A model generated the notes under the pieces. It did no database searches, had not been told where the DNA came from, and saw nothing but the letters and a program-made list of their open reading frames with translations. Source: Micavibrio_C sp046294845 (lineage in GTDB: Bacteria > Pseudomonadota > Alphaproteobacteria > Micavibrionales > Micavibrionaceae). From it: DNA of 64,000 nt. Shown one piece after another: positions 18,313 through 25,843 of the stretch. Positions within the stretch are counted from its first letter, which is position 1. Every line of letters starts with the position of its first letter. The DNA lies in contig JBKBNU010000001.1 of the NCBI GenBank assembly GCA_046294845.1, positions 744,001 through 808,000 of the forward strand. Reading direction: 5' to 3'. Both the position numbers and the translations under genes were made by a program.

Positions 18313-18864
18313 TTAGCGGTTATTGAGAAAATCATCAGCAGACATTGGAACGCCCACAGGAGCGCCGCCGGCCTCACCCGAAACGGCGGCAGGGCTGCCG
18401 TGCGAAGAGGGGCCATGGGGGGCGACTTTGGAGAGTACGAAGATCAATCCAAACAGCAAGCACAGGCCGAGCAATATAAACGGCCAGCGTGAGGATTTGC
18501 GTTTGGCGGGTTCGGTTGTCATGGGGCTTGCCGCTGCAGGATTATTTTGCTGTTCGGCGGCCGGATAGCGGTACTGGCCGTGACTTTCCTGCATGGCGGT
18601 GCTGATACACATCAGGGCATCAAGTGCGGGGCCACGATTTTGGAAAGGCGCGATATCATAAACATCGCCCTTGGGTGTTTTGAGTGTCAGGATATGCGGA
18701 CCATTTTCCTGAGAGCGGATTTCAAGCGCTGCCGAGCGGGCGTGCCCCAGTTCCATGCGCCAGACAACAGGTGTCATTGCCTGCGGCAGAGAGATAATCA
18801 GCGTGCCGTCAACCACACGGGCGCTCGGGCTGTAATTACCGGTCAGTTTCTCTATCCATTTCAT
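18313..18864 (-). CDS. Membrane-anchored unknown between dotM and dotL, 183 aa
   Basis: The start ATG at 18864 has AGGT about 8 nt upstream. The first 110 residues are soluble (MKWIEKLTGNYSPSARV...). After a polar linker comes one membrane segment at about residues 128-148 (RWPFILLGLCLLFGLIFVLS), then a short Gly/Pro/Ser-rich tail that is probably periplasmic. It lies 21 nt from dotL and 60 nt from dotM, so it is likely part of the coupling complex. I cannot match it to a named Dot/Icm protein. Confidence 0.8.
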   Translation of the reverse strand: MKWIEKLTGNYSPSARVVDGTLIISLPQAMTPVVWRMELGHARSAALEIRSQENGPHILTLKTPKGDVYDIAPFQNRGPALDALMCISTAMQESHGQYRYPAAEQQNNPAAASPMTTEPAKRKSSRWPFILLGLCLLFGLIFVLSKVAPHGPSSHGSPAAVSGEAGGAPVGVPMSADDFLNNR

Positions 18865-18924
18865 TTTTGACTACCTTTAAAAAACTCTAAAACATTGTGG
18901 TGGTAAGCAAGACACGTATGATTT

Positions 18925-20154
18925 TTAGCGCTTGGCCGGTTTTTTAACCCCGCCCGCAGGTTTCTTGATGCCACCACCACCGCCAGCCTTGTAATCCAGC
19001 TGCGGGATCGGACGGGCACGCGGGGAACGCATATATTCGGAAATGCTTTTAACGGCATCATCGACTTTTGGTTTGGGGATCGGGCGCTGCGTCATTTTCT
19101 CGGCCTTGAAGTGGCACATGGCCGCAAGGGATTCCATGTGGAAAGCCTGACGCCCCAGATTGTTGAGCGGGTACCACAGGGCACGGTTATGACCACGCAT
19201 CCAGACAAACAGGGCCGGAGCCAGAACGCCGCCTTCCAGACGGGCTGTCTGCAGGGCGCGCAGCAAAGCCGTTGTTTCAAAAGCGTGCATGTTGCATTTT
19301 GAAAGCGTTGATTTGGCCAGATCGCTGCGCAGAACTTTGCGGGCCTCTGCCACCAGTGTCTTGTCCGCCATCAGGTTGAGGCCTTTTTGGCCCTCCCAGC
19401 AAATCGCAAGGCGGCCCAGCATGTTATCGCTGTCATTACGCTTGCGCGCTGCCTTCAGGCACAATGCTGCCAGAAGAACCTGTTTGTATGGGGCAAGCTT
19501 TTGCCAGCCCTGCCAACGGGGGCCTAACTCCTTTGCAAACGCCATATAGGCAGCGTGTTCATCAACCTTGCCATCCGGCACAGGGATTTGATTAAAGGCC
19601 AGCCACTCTTCGGGGCCAAGGGCTTCTGAAAACAGCGGTAATTTCGAAGGCACAGGTGAACCGGGCGGGCGCACGGGCATATGCGTCGGGTTAAAACGCA
19701 CAAATGGTGTGATGTAGGGGAAGATTTTTGATTGTGTGCCGATCAGGCCATCCAGATTCATCTTGCGCCTGAATTCTGTTCCGGGCCCTTTGCGTAATGA
19801 CCAGAAGCCGATGCCAAAAATAATCACCATAAAAATATACTGGAAGGGCTTCATGGCCATCGTGCCGATGACACTCATCGCTTCATCGGTCAGGTCATAT
19901 TTATCGATCTTGGGGATGTCTTCGAATGTTTGCTGGAAATTGATGTCCTGTCCGCGCCATCTGACGGTGTATTCATCATCAACAAAAACGGCGGTGATGT
20001 TCATCTGACCCCAGCGGATCCAGCGGATTGCGTTTTTGACATCGTATTCCTTGTAATGCCAGAACAACGCAAACAGGGCGATGGCCACACAGCCCAAAAT
20101 GAACCAGCCAATGGCATTTTCGTGCAACGTGTTAGCGGCTTTTTGATCAGACAC
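18925..20154 (-). CDS. dotM: DotM/IcmP-type coupling-complex protein
   Basis: Inner-membrane partner of DotL in type IVB secretion and a substrate platform in the coupling complex. I choose the GTG at 20154 (MSDQKAANTL) with AGGTGG 6 nt upstream, giving 409 residues. Membrane segments lie near residues 16-36 (IGWFILGCVAIALFALFW) and 105-122. The cytosolic domain has the family-like HNRALWYPLNNLGRQ near residue 350, and a Gly- and Lys-rich tail ends the protein. It is the first gene of the operon. The call rests on this motif, the topology and the adjacent DotL. Confidence 0.87.
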   Translation of the reverse strand: MSDQKAANTLHENAIGWFILGCVAIALFALFWHYKEYDVKNAIRWIRWGQMNITAVFVDDEYTVRWRGQDINFQQTFEDIPKIDKYDLTDEAMSVIGTMAMKPFQYIFMVIIFGIGFWSLRKGPGTEFRRKMNLDGLIGTQSKIFPYITPFVRFNPTHMPVRPPGSPVPSKLPLFSEALGPEEWLAFNQIPVPDGKVDEHAAYMAFAKELGPRWQGWQKLAPYKQVLLAALCLKAARKRNDSDNMLGRLAICWEGQKGLNLMADKTLVAEARKVLRSDLAKSTLSKCNMHAFETTALLRALQTARLEGGVLAPALFVWMRGHNRALWYPLNNLGRQAFHMESLAAMCHFKAEKMTQRPIPKPKVDDAVKSISEYMRSPRARPIPQLDYKAGGGGGIKKPAGGVKKPAKR

Positions 20155-20425
20155 GGTGAACCACCTAAAAACTTTTTGTAATTTACAAAGAAACCCCAAT
20201 CCATTCCGGCGGGCGCCGGAACGGCCGATTTCCCCTTGCAACCGAAAGCGGCTGTTTCGGGGACTGCCCTCCCAAATCAGGACAGCCCCTTAATTTATCA
20301 GAAAAATCCCTTTAAAACCAACAGGAACGGCCCAAAAAGGTTGTAAAAAATCATCCTTTTATTTTATGGTAACTCTCTGGACGGGCAGAGGGTAAAAACA
20401 GGGCTTTTGGGGGCGCATAAACCGC

Positions 20426-20454
20426 TTGATAAAGCGGCAGACAGCGGTTATAAA
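20426..20454 (+). promoter_or_regulatory. Promoter of tRNA-Thr
   Basis: TTGATA (20426-20431), exactly 17 nt, TATAAA (20449-20454). The mature tRNA begins 56 nt downstream. The remainder of the 355-nt gap from the dotM start (20155-20509) holds no gene that I can see. Confidence 0.7.
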
Positions 20455-20509
20455 GCACACCTCACAGCGGAAAGACCGGAGCATATCTGGCCGGTATTCT
20501 GACAAAAGG

Positions 20510-20584
20510 GCCGGCATAGCACAGTGGTAGTGCAGCGGTTTTGTAAACCGAAGGTCGGGAGTTCAAATCTCTCTGCCGGCACCA
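20510..20584 (+). tRNA. tRNA-Thr (anticodon TGT)
   Basis: The acceptor arms GCCGGCA (20510-20516) and TGCCGGC (20574-20580) pair perfectly, followed by discriminator A and an encoded CCA. The anticodon loop TTTGTAA gives TGT. The T-arm GGGAGTTCAAATCTC is canonical. A promoter lies upstream and an intrinsic terminator directly downstream. Confidence 0.95.
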
Positions 20585-20586
20585 TT

Positions 20587-20616
20587 AAAAAACCCCTCTT
20601 TCACGAGGGGTTTTTT
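20587..20616 (+). terminator. Terminator of tRNA-Thr
   Basis: AAAAAACCCCTC (20587-20598), loop TTTCAC, GAGGGGTTTTTT (20605-20616). It begins 2 nt after the CCA end. Confidence 0.92.
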
Positions 20617-20658
20617 AATGGCTTCGTCAGGAGCGTGAATAAACCCAGCGGAGTTCAT

Positions 20659-20678
20659 GGTACGCCTTCAGGCGTACC
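20659..20678. other. Perfect 8-bp hairpin
   Basis: GGTACGCC (20659-20666), loop TTCA, GGCGTACC (20671-20678). No T-run follows. It lies in the 271-nt gap between tRNA-Thr and the first island gene and may be a repetitive extragenic element or a protein-binding site. Confidence 0.4.
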
Positions 20679-20765
20679 GCCGCAGGCCCAAAATCAATTA
20701 TAAAAAGTCCTGCGAATTTTTTCTGCTGTTACTATTTAAATTGATATCCCTAACGAGAGTTTTTT

Positions 20766-20812
20766 ATTGATGGGGTGGAGGGGGTTGAATCCCCTACACA
20801 AGGGTTATGATT
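20766..20812 (-). repeat. Diverged copy of the tRNA-Met 3' half (att-like)
   Basis: These 47 nt align with 27827-27874 of the tRNA-Met gene with about six substitutions and one gap. The shared blocks are GGTGGAGGG, ACACAAGG and TTATGATT. Similarity stops exactly at the anticodon loop. After it comes a separate hairpin TAGCCTAC (20813-20820)...GTAGGCTA (20829-20836). It cannot fold as a complete tRNA because the 5' half is absent. Confidence 0.6.
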
Positions 20813-20855
20813 TAGCCTACGGAAATTAGTAGGCTATGCAATCCTGCCGTAAAAT

Positions 20856-21302
20856 TCAGGACCAAGCCGGCTTCGGCGGTGGGGCGTACTTAACCTCGGC
20901 TACGGATTTATCGGCAATCTTGTTATACTGCCTGATCAATACATTGGCGTTTGAAACAGAATTGAAGAGCTGCAACAGGGGATCCGGGTCGCGGCGTGGT
21001 TTCTGCAGAGTCGGGTTTTCTGGCAGGGTTTCCGGGCAGAAATGCAATTCCTGACCATCTATAACATTGTAGTAGTACTCAGATTTTGTACGCCAGTTCT
21101 CTCCCGCATAAGCATCGACACAAACAATGTCTCCGCCATATTCGGACTGCACCAGCAGGGCAATCGCCTGGCCCTGGCCGACATAGGGTTTCTCAGGTGA
21201 CCAGTTATATTTGTCAGAAGATGATCCGCTGCTCATGGCGCGGTCTATCATAGCCTTGGTCTGGGCGTATTTTTCCGGCAGAGGTTTAATTTCAGTTGTC
21301 AT
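20856..21302 (-). CDS. Hypothetical protein, 148 aa, island edge
   Basis: No family is recognised. The ATG at 21302 has GAGGA 7-8 nt upstream, which supports a real gene. The protein is soluble, starts MTTEIKPLPEKYAQTK, has Tyr-rich stretches (KSEYYYNVIDG) and ends in a Pro-rich tail (YAPPPKPAWS). It lies between the att-like sequence and the integrase remnant. Its codon use is closer to the host than that of the central island genes. Confidence 0.65.
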   Translation of the reverse strand: MTTEIKPLPEKYAQTKAMIDRAMSSGSSSDKYNWSPEKPYVGQGQAIALLVQSEYGGDIVCVDAYAGENWRTKSEYYYNVIDGQELHFCPETLPENPTLQKPRRDPDPLLQLFNSVSNANVLIRQYNKIADKSVAEVKYAPPPKPAWS

Positions 21303-21340
21303 TGCCTATCCTCGTGTAGAAGGGATGTTTACGTAATACC

Positions 21341-21703
21341 CTAGGACCTTGATATTCCCATATTTTGGAAAATACAAGAAAAAATGTCTTTTGCCTTTAA
21401 GGGCATAGGACATTTGGGGAACCGGTAAACCTGATAAAGACGTTCGGATAACCTCTTTTCCTTGCCCAGATAGCGATATTTATGCCGCCAGTACTTAGAG
21501 CCGTTAGGCATGACCTCCAAATAGAGGCCGTGACTATCGAATAGCTTCTTGGGCCTCTCAGAGGGCTTGGCGTTTTTGCATTTTGTGTCTGTTAGCGGCA
21601 TTTGGGGGCATCTCCTTTTTGGGTGGGGGCATAGGCGAGGGTCCAATTTCATTTCCTGACATATTTGTTTAAGCGTGACGTCTTCAGTGCCTTTATTATC
21701 CAT
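21341..21703 (-). pseudogene. Integrase fragment (N-terminal arm-binding domain only)
   Basis: From the ATG at 21601 the frame reads MPLTDTKCKNAKPSERP, KLFDSHGLYLEV and KYWRHKYRYLGKEKRLS. This is the N-terminal DUF4102-type arm domain of P4-family tyrosine recombinases. Where such proteins continue with a Gly-Val-Tyr-Pro segment the frame diverges and stops within about 35 codons, so the core-binding and catalytic domains are missing. The same frame is open upstream to an ATG at 21703 with GGAGGA 8 nt before it, which adds a short unrelated segment (TLKQICQEMKLDPR). Whether this short fused protein is made is unknown. Confidence 0.75.
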
Positions 21704-22019
21704 AATATAAATCCTCCGAATTGAAGTTAAACACTTCTTCAAAATAAGACGATCACAGGCACGCGTCAGGAAAAATGCCCTAGGAAAGCAGCGAAACCGC
21801 GACACGGTGATTGATAGTCAGTCTGCCTAGAGTGCATCAGGCAAGCATATAAACACGTTTGGCGGGCATTCTGAAACATCGGGTAACAAGCGGGTACCTA
21901 GCGCGGTCGTTTTCAGGGCTTTGATCACCTATGGAATCTATGAAGAGCGTTGGCTCTTCCCTTCATCATCAAATCAAATTATCCTCATTCTCGAAGTCGT
22001 CACGCAGCGGCTTCCGGGC

Positions 22020-22160
22020 TTTACAACCCGCCAAAGTAACCCGTGCTTGTTAACGTAAGCACACCCTTGACCTATGGTCGGGGAGCCTGTGACATACAAC
22101 AGGCTTCACGGCTGAAATCACAGGGATCGTCTTTGGCGATTTGTAAACTCCCCGGCTACC
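22020..22160 (+). ncRNA. Structured phage-type RNA region, C4/P4-CI-like
   Basis: Several nested hairpins occur before the next gene: GTGCTT/AAGCAC (22043-22062), GACC/GGTC (22069-22079), GCCTGT/ACAGGC (22085-22104), and an enclosing CGGGGAG (22079-22085) with CTCCCCG (22148-22154). The order, with ACCCGCCAAAG and GGCTGAAATCACAGGG between the stems, resembles from memory the C4 antisense RNA/P4 CI immunity RNA region near Ash/Icd-like genes in P4-type elements. The enclosing and third stems share one base, so alternative folds are possible. The remaining gap (21704-22202) shows no gene. Confidence 0.45.
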
Positions 22161-22202
22161 AGTTCAAGTGAACATGCGGGGGCGCACCGCGCGGGGGTTT
22201 GC

Positions 22203-22583
22203 ATGAATTACACCGATCTCATGAAATTTTTTGGCTGTGAGCCGCTCGTAGGACAATTCCCAACTTTCCGTGAATTAATTGATCAAAAATTCAAACAAAT
22301 CACTACAGACCGTGGCGTATATTTTGTTATTGATGATACCAAGCCCGAAGAACCTATTGCCTATATTGGTATGGCGTCAACCTCATTAAGATCACGTGTG
22401 AAAGCACTGGTCATGAAAAAAGACAATCATCAAGGTGGTTCGGATATTTGGGAGCTGCCTCATTATGATGAACTACGCATTTGCTGGAAGGTTAATAAAT
22501 GCGCTCGTGATTATGAAGCCGAATTTATTGAACGATATAGAAAAATAAAATCAAAGCGGCCTTTTGCAAATAGGAAGGCATAA
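22203..22583 (+). CDS. GIY-YIG nuclease-like protein, 126 aa
   Basis: The middle of the protein reads GVYFVIDD...PIAYIGMASTSLRSRV, which matches the GIY-YIG core (Gly-Val-Tyr, then Tyr-Ile-Gly about 15 residues later, then an Arg on the following helix). A Glu in EAEFIERY near the C-terminus is a candidate metal ligand. This suggests a small stand-alone nuclease or nuclease relative. GGGGG lies upstream of the ATG. It immediately follows the structured RNA region, in the place where P4-like elements carry their regulated gene, and converges with the ATPase gene ending at 22697. Confidence 0.7.
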   Translation: MNYTDLMKFFGCEPLVGQFPTFRELIDQKFKQITTDRGVYFVIDDTKPEEPIAYIGMASTSLRSRVKALVMKKDNHQGGSDIWELPHYDELRICWKVNKCARDYEAEFIERYRKIKSKRPFANRKA

Positions 22584-22696
22584 ATTAGACAGATATGAAC
22601 TTGGAAATGACTGTTGAACATTTATAGCATAGTGCTGCAAGCAGAATATCATGGATATAGAGCGTTGTTGTCCTGTGGTAGAGGTAACAGATTTGT

Positions 22697-23971
22697 CTAA
22701 TTCGGTTCTTCAAACAAATCGAACTGAATGGGTTCTTGTTTGGGCGGTTCAAAAAACTTTGCATCTAAGAATCCAGCCACTAGATCTTGACCTTTTCTAA
22801 CGGGCTTACCGTTCTTAACATTTTTCGGCACATCTATTAGAGAATAGAGTGTAGTATTCTTTGTCACCTCTCCTTTGCTTGTGAACCAAACTTGATCTCG
22901 CCGGAAAAGGTCTTTGCGTAAAAGCAGGGGGGCATGCGTAGAAAAAATTAACTGTGCTCCGCGTGGGTTATATTTTTGATCTTTGAAATAATCTATTAGG
23001 TAACATTGCAAACGGTGATGTAGGCCTTGCTCTAATTCATCTATGAATAGAGTTCCCCCTGTTGATAACGTTTTAATAATCATACCTGCCATACGGAACA
23101 GTTTGATCGTGCCCGTAGATTCGCTACGCTCTAGCTGGAAAGAAACTGTCTGACTCGTGCCGGGGATTTTGTGTACGGTACGATTATTATAGATATATCT
23201 TGGTGCGCCATTTGGTAGTTCAGAAGGAACTTCAATACGCTCAACAGTAATTTCAGATAGGCCGAGATCTGCCCCCTTCAAAAACTCTTTTACTAGTTTT
23301 CTTCCGCTCTCAGATTGAAAGAATTCATATGTTAGTGCGGCATCATGCCCACTGTAACTGACGGCGAGTCTATCTCTGAAGAAATCATTGATTGGTTTTA
23401 GTTGTTCATCGTTATCAATAACAGCTTTAGAAAAATAAAGTGTATTATCTAATGTCTTTTCTGATATGACGAATTTATCCCCTCGATAGTGAGAGCTAAA
23501 TACCCATTCATATTTGCCGGCATTAGGTTTCCATGTCCTCTCAAACCAAGCTTGTTTGGATCCTTTGGGGTATGCCCATAAAGACTCATGTATTATTCGT
23601 TCCTGTGTGGCAGAGAAACGGTATATGTACCGTATGCCTTGAATCAGAAAATCAATTGTGAACGATGTGGGTCTTGTTACGCTTATTGTATCGAGAAGGA
23701 ATGGATCTACTCCTATTTTGTCTCCATGAGTGCTTTCTTTTGCACTACTAAGGATAAAACCTCTCATAAAGCCAATCGCGCGAAGTAAAGTAGATTTACC
23801 TGAGCCATTGGTTCCGTAGATAGCAATCGTAGGCAAGAGGTTAGGAAAGTCCTCATTACCTGTAGGGATTAAATTGCTCTCTTGGTCCTTCACGGCACTT
23901 GAAGGGATAAGACTTAAGGTCACTTCGTCTCGAATCGATCTGTAATTTTCCGCCGAGAAACTTAGTAACAT
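22697..23971 (-). CDS. AAA-family ATPase, RloA/AAA_21-like
   Basis: The 424-residue ATPase has an ABC/SMC-like fold: an N-terminal FSAENYRSIRDEVTLSL, Walker A YGTNGSGKST near residues 54-63, a later signature near LSTGGTLFIDELEQGLHH (Walker B with catalytic Glu) and the switch FSTHAPLLL. I choose the ATG at 23971 (MLLSFSAENY) because AAGGAG lies 6 nt upstream. Related proteins (RloA, abortive-infection ATPases) act in phage defence with nuclease partners such as RloB. No RloB is seen here, so it may act alone or with the convergent GIY-YIG protein. A 21-bp palindrome lies upstream. Confidence 0.85.
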   Translation of the reverse strand: MLLSFSAENYRSIRDEVTLSLIPSSAVKDQESNLIPTGNEDFPNLLPTIAIYGTNGSGKSTLLRAIGFMRGFILSSAKESTHGDKIGVDPFLLDTISVTRPTSFTIDFLIQGIRYIYRFSATQERIIHESLWAYPKGSKQAWFERTWKPNAGKYEWVFSSHYRGDKFVISEKTLDNTLYFSKAVIDNDEQLKPINDFFRDRLAVSYSGHDAALTYEFFQSESGRKLVKEFLKGADLGLSEITVERIEVPSELPNGAPRYIYNNRTVHKIPGTSQTVSFQLERSESTGTIKLFRMAGMIIKTLSTGGTLFIDELEQGLHHRLQCYLIDYFKDQKYNPRGAQLIFSTHAPLLLRKDLFRRDQVWFTSKGEVTKNTTLYSLIDVPKNVKNGKPVRKGQDLVAGFLDAKFFEPPKQEPIQFDLFEEPN

Positions 23972-24021
23972 TGAGAACTCCTTGTAGTGGGCTGACAATA
24001 CATATTTTTACTTAATTTTCA

Positions 24022-24067
24022 ATTATAAAGATAAAAAAATGATAAAATTTGCAGAATTTCTGCAAAT
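24022..24067 (-). promoter_or_regulatory. ATPase-gene promoter with overlapping operator palindrome
   Basis: On the minus strand a perfect TATAAT lies at 24027-24022. ATTTGCAGAA (24047-24056), one central T, and TTCTGCAAAT (24058-24067) form a perfect 10-bp inverted repeat covering the -35 position. This is the geometry of a repressor operator. No repressor gene is recognised next to it. Confidence 0.55.
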
Positions 24068-24103
24068 CACTTGATTGTTCTTCTTTCGGGGTGTAGATAC
24101 TAG

Positions 24104-24128
24104 AAAACCAGCCGTGGTGGCTGGTTTT
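24104..24128. terminator. Perfect hairpin with T-tail, possible bidirectional terminator
   Basis: AAAACCAGCC (24104-24113), GTGGT, GGCTGGTTTT (24119-24128). It lies between two divergent genes, where a terminator has no obvious gene to end. It may insulate the two promoters or be left from a lost gene. Confidence 0.5.
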
Positions 24129-24240
24129 AAAGGACAGAGCGGGTCTGTCGGTATGTAGTGACATGCAAACCCTACCAGACCCTCTAGAAACCTGTCAATT
24201 CAGTAGCTCTGGCTAAATTGACATAACTCATGAGGAAAAA

Positions 24241-24390
24241 ATGGGTGATAGAAAGACATTCGACATTGGTCGAGATTCAAAGACTGGGCACTTTATACCT
24301 GTAAAGGAAGCTGAACGTCGTCCGAGTACAACGACGGTAGAGCGAGTACCTAAGCCAGGTTATGGCGATACCGACCGATCCAAAAAATAA
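24241..24390 (+). CDS. Small hydrophilic protein, 49 aa
   Basis: The frame is ATG...TAA with GAGGAAAA directly upstream. The peptide begins MGDRKTFDIGRDSKTGHF and contains FIPVKEAERRPSTTTVERV; it is charged and has no hydrophobic segment. I recall similar short proteins of unknown function in proteobacterial genomes, so I think it is real. It precedes the unknown gene at 24467 by 76 nt and could be its transcriptional partner. Confidence 0.6.
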   Translation: MGDRKTFDIGRDSKTGHFIPVKEAERRPSTTTVERVPKPGYGDTDRSKK

Positions 24391-24466
24391 ATAAGGAGCT
24401 ATTCGCAGCTAATAAGTTGGGAATAGCTTACCTAACAACCTCTTTAAACAGGATAAGAGTGCCTTC

Positions 24467-25120
24467 ATGTCTATTCAAAAGATTCATCTCAATAAGCTTC
24501 TTAAGCTTACTTTTATGTCGGATAAAGAACTTATCTCTGCTCTTAGGCAAGATATCAGGGAAGAGATCAAAAAGGGAAGCGGTGGGTCTGAAGGGGGAGA
24601 TTTTTATCAGCCTTTCTGGTTCGATGTGAAGCAGCATGTGCTTGGCGATGGGGATCTTTCGGTTTTAACAAAAGAAAGAATTCGTAAGCATCCAGGACGT
24701 ACTCGTCTCTATACTCAACTAGAGCAAGGTTTCCTTACTTTGTGGAAGCGCGGTGATAATCAAGATGTTTCTTTGTTGCCTAAGAATCCTAGGGGACGTT
24801 ATACGCTGGCAGATATTAGCCTTACGATAAAAGTTGAAAATCTCATGGCTATCGATATCGATGGGCAAGAGCGTATTGGCTATCCTTATTGGTTTCCTGA
24901 GCCACCTCTCTCCGAGGCCGCCGCGAGGATTGGTTTGTTCGTGATGATGCGCGCATTGTCAAACGAGCAACCTGAGAACATGAGAATTTTTGATGTAATG
25001 AGAGCAAATTTCTTTTCTCTCGAAAATTGCCCTCTTAAAGGAGACGAAGAGAGGGAGCTTGTGTGCCGCTATAATTATATTTCAACGATGTGGGAGAGGC
25101 TCAGAGATGAATACGAGTAA
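24467..25120 (+). CDS. Hypothetical island protein, 217 aa
   Basis: No family is recognised. The protein is soluble and mixed alpha/beta. It has an N-terminal charged helix (SDKELISALRQDIREEIKKG), an aromatic-rich middle (YPYWFPEPPLSEAAARIG) and a C-terminus ending YISTMWERLRDEYE. The ribosome site is weak (AAGAG 7 nt before the ATG); the Met at 24515 is an alternative start. It lies 81 nt before the DUF5343 gene on the same strand and could belong to that module. Its base composition is low in GC. Confidence 0.65.
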   Translation: MSIQKIHLNKLLKLTFMSDKELISALRQDIREEIKKGSGGSEGGDFYQPFWFDVKQHVLGDGDLSVLTKERIRKHPGRTRLYTQLEQGFLTLWKRGDNQDVSLLPKNPRGRYTLADISLTIKVENLMAIDIDGQERIGYPYWFPEPPLSEAAARIGLFVMMRALSNEQPENMRIFDVMRANFFSLENCPLKGDEERELVCRYNYISTMWERLRDEYE

Positions 25121-25201
25121 ATCTCCGGAGGCCCATCGCCTTTATAGTCGAAATATATTTTTCATTTTAAAGAACCACTGACTCATTTGAGGAGTAAATT
25201 A

Positions 25202-25843
25202 ATGACTGGATTACCTTATATAACATCGCCTGGAAATATCGATAAGGCGTTGAATGCTATTAAAGCAGCCGGCGTGCCTGAAAAAGTAACACAGGACTTT
25301 GTTAAAACTATCTTGAAGGTCTCTGGCGGATCGGGTGACCAAGTTACCTCCTTCCTAAAAAAGATAGGTCTAACAAATTCAGACGGCACACCTAACGAAA
25401 CCTATAGAAAATTTCGTAACCCGACATCATCGGGGCAGGCTATCGCCAAGTGCTTACGTCACGCGTACGCACCTTTATATGTACGAAACGAATATATGCA
25501 TGAATTGGGAGATAAAGAGCTAATTGGTCTAGTTGTCGAGGAAACAGGACAGCCGCATGATTCTAATCCAGTGAAATTAATAGTTAGCTGTATTCAGCAT
25601 TTAAAAAGTTATGCTAACTTTAAAGAAAATGGTGGAGAAGTCATTGAATATAAGGATGCTCAATCCAAAGCTAATGAAAGCCAAGTAAGAGCAGAAGAAG
25701 CAGTCCGAACAAATTCAGGAGCCATAGGACTTAATCTTGGATACACTATTAATTTAAATTTGCCAGCAACATCGGATGCTGCTGTTTTCGATGCGATCTT
25801 CAGAAGTTTAAAACAAAACCTTTTGAGGGAAGATGATGCCTAA
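25202..25843 (+). CDS. DUF5343 domain protein
   Basis: The 213-residue protein matches my knowledge of DUF5343: LPYITSPGNIDKALNAIKAAGVPEKVT, then FLKKIGLTNSDGTPNETYRKFRN and an HELGDKELIGLV helix. Together these form a winged-helix-like N-terminal module. I choose the ATG at 25202 because GAGGAG lies at 25189-25194 (8 nt). The C-terminal part (from about 150) is charged and may oligomerise. Its stop overlaps the next gene's start, so it is translationally coupled to a HEPN protein. Its function is not established; regulator or antitoxin of the HEPN protein is my inference. Confidence 0.8.
   Translation: MTGLPYITSPGNIDKALNAIKAAGVPEKVTQDFVKTILKVSGGSGDQVTSFLKKIGLTNSDGTPNETYRKFRNPTSSGQAIAKCLRHAYAPLYVRNEYMHELGDKELIGLVVEETGQPHDSNPVKLIVSCIQHLKSYANFKENGGEVIEYKDAQSKANESQVRAEEAVRTNSGAIGLNLGYTINLNLPATSDAAVFDAIFRSLKQNLLREDDA

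Noticed and set aside
20766..20836. A tmRNA end or a second complete tRNA-Met
   Set aside because: Only the 3' half matches tRNA-Met; the 5' half is missing and replaced by another hairpin, and the tmRNA T-arm/acceptor sequence is not present.
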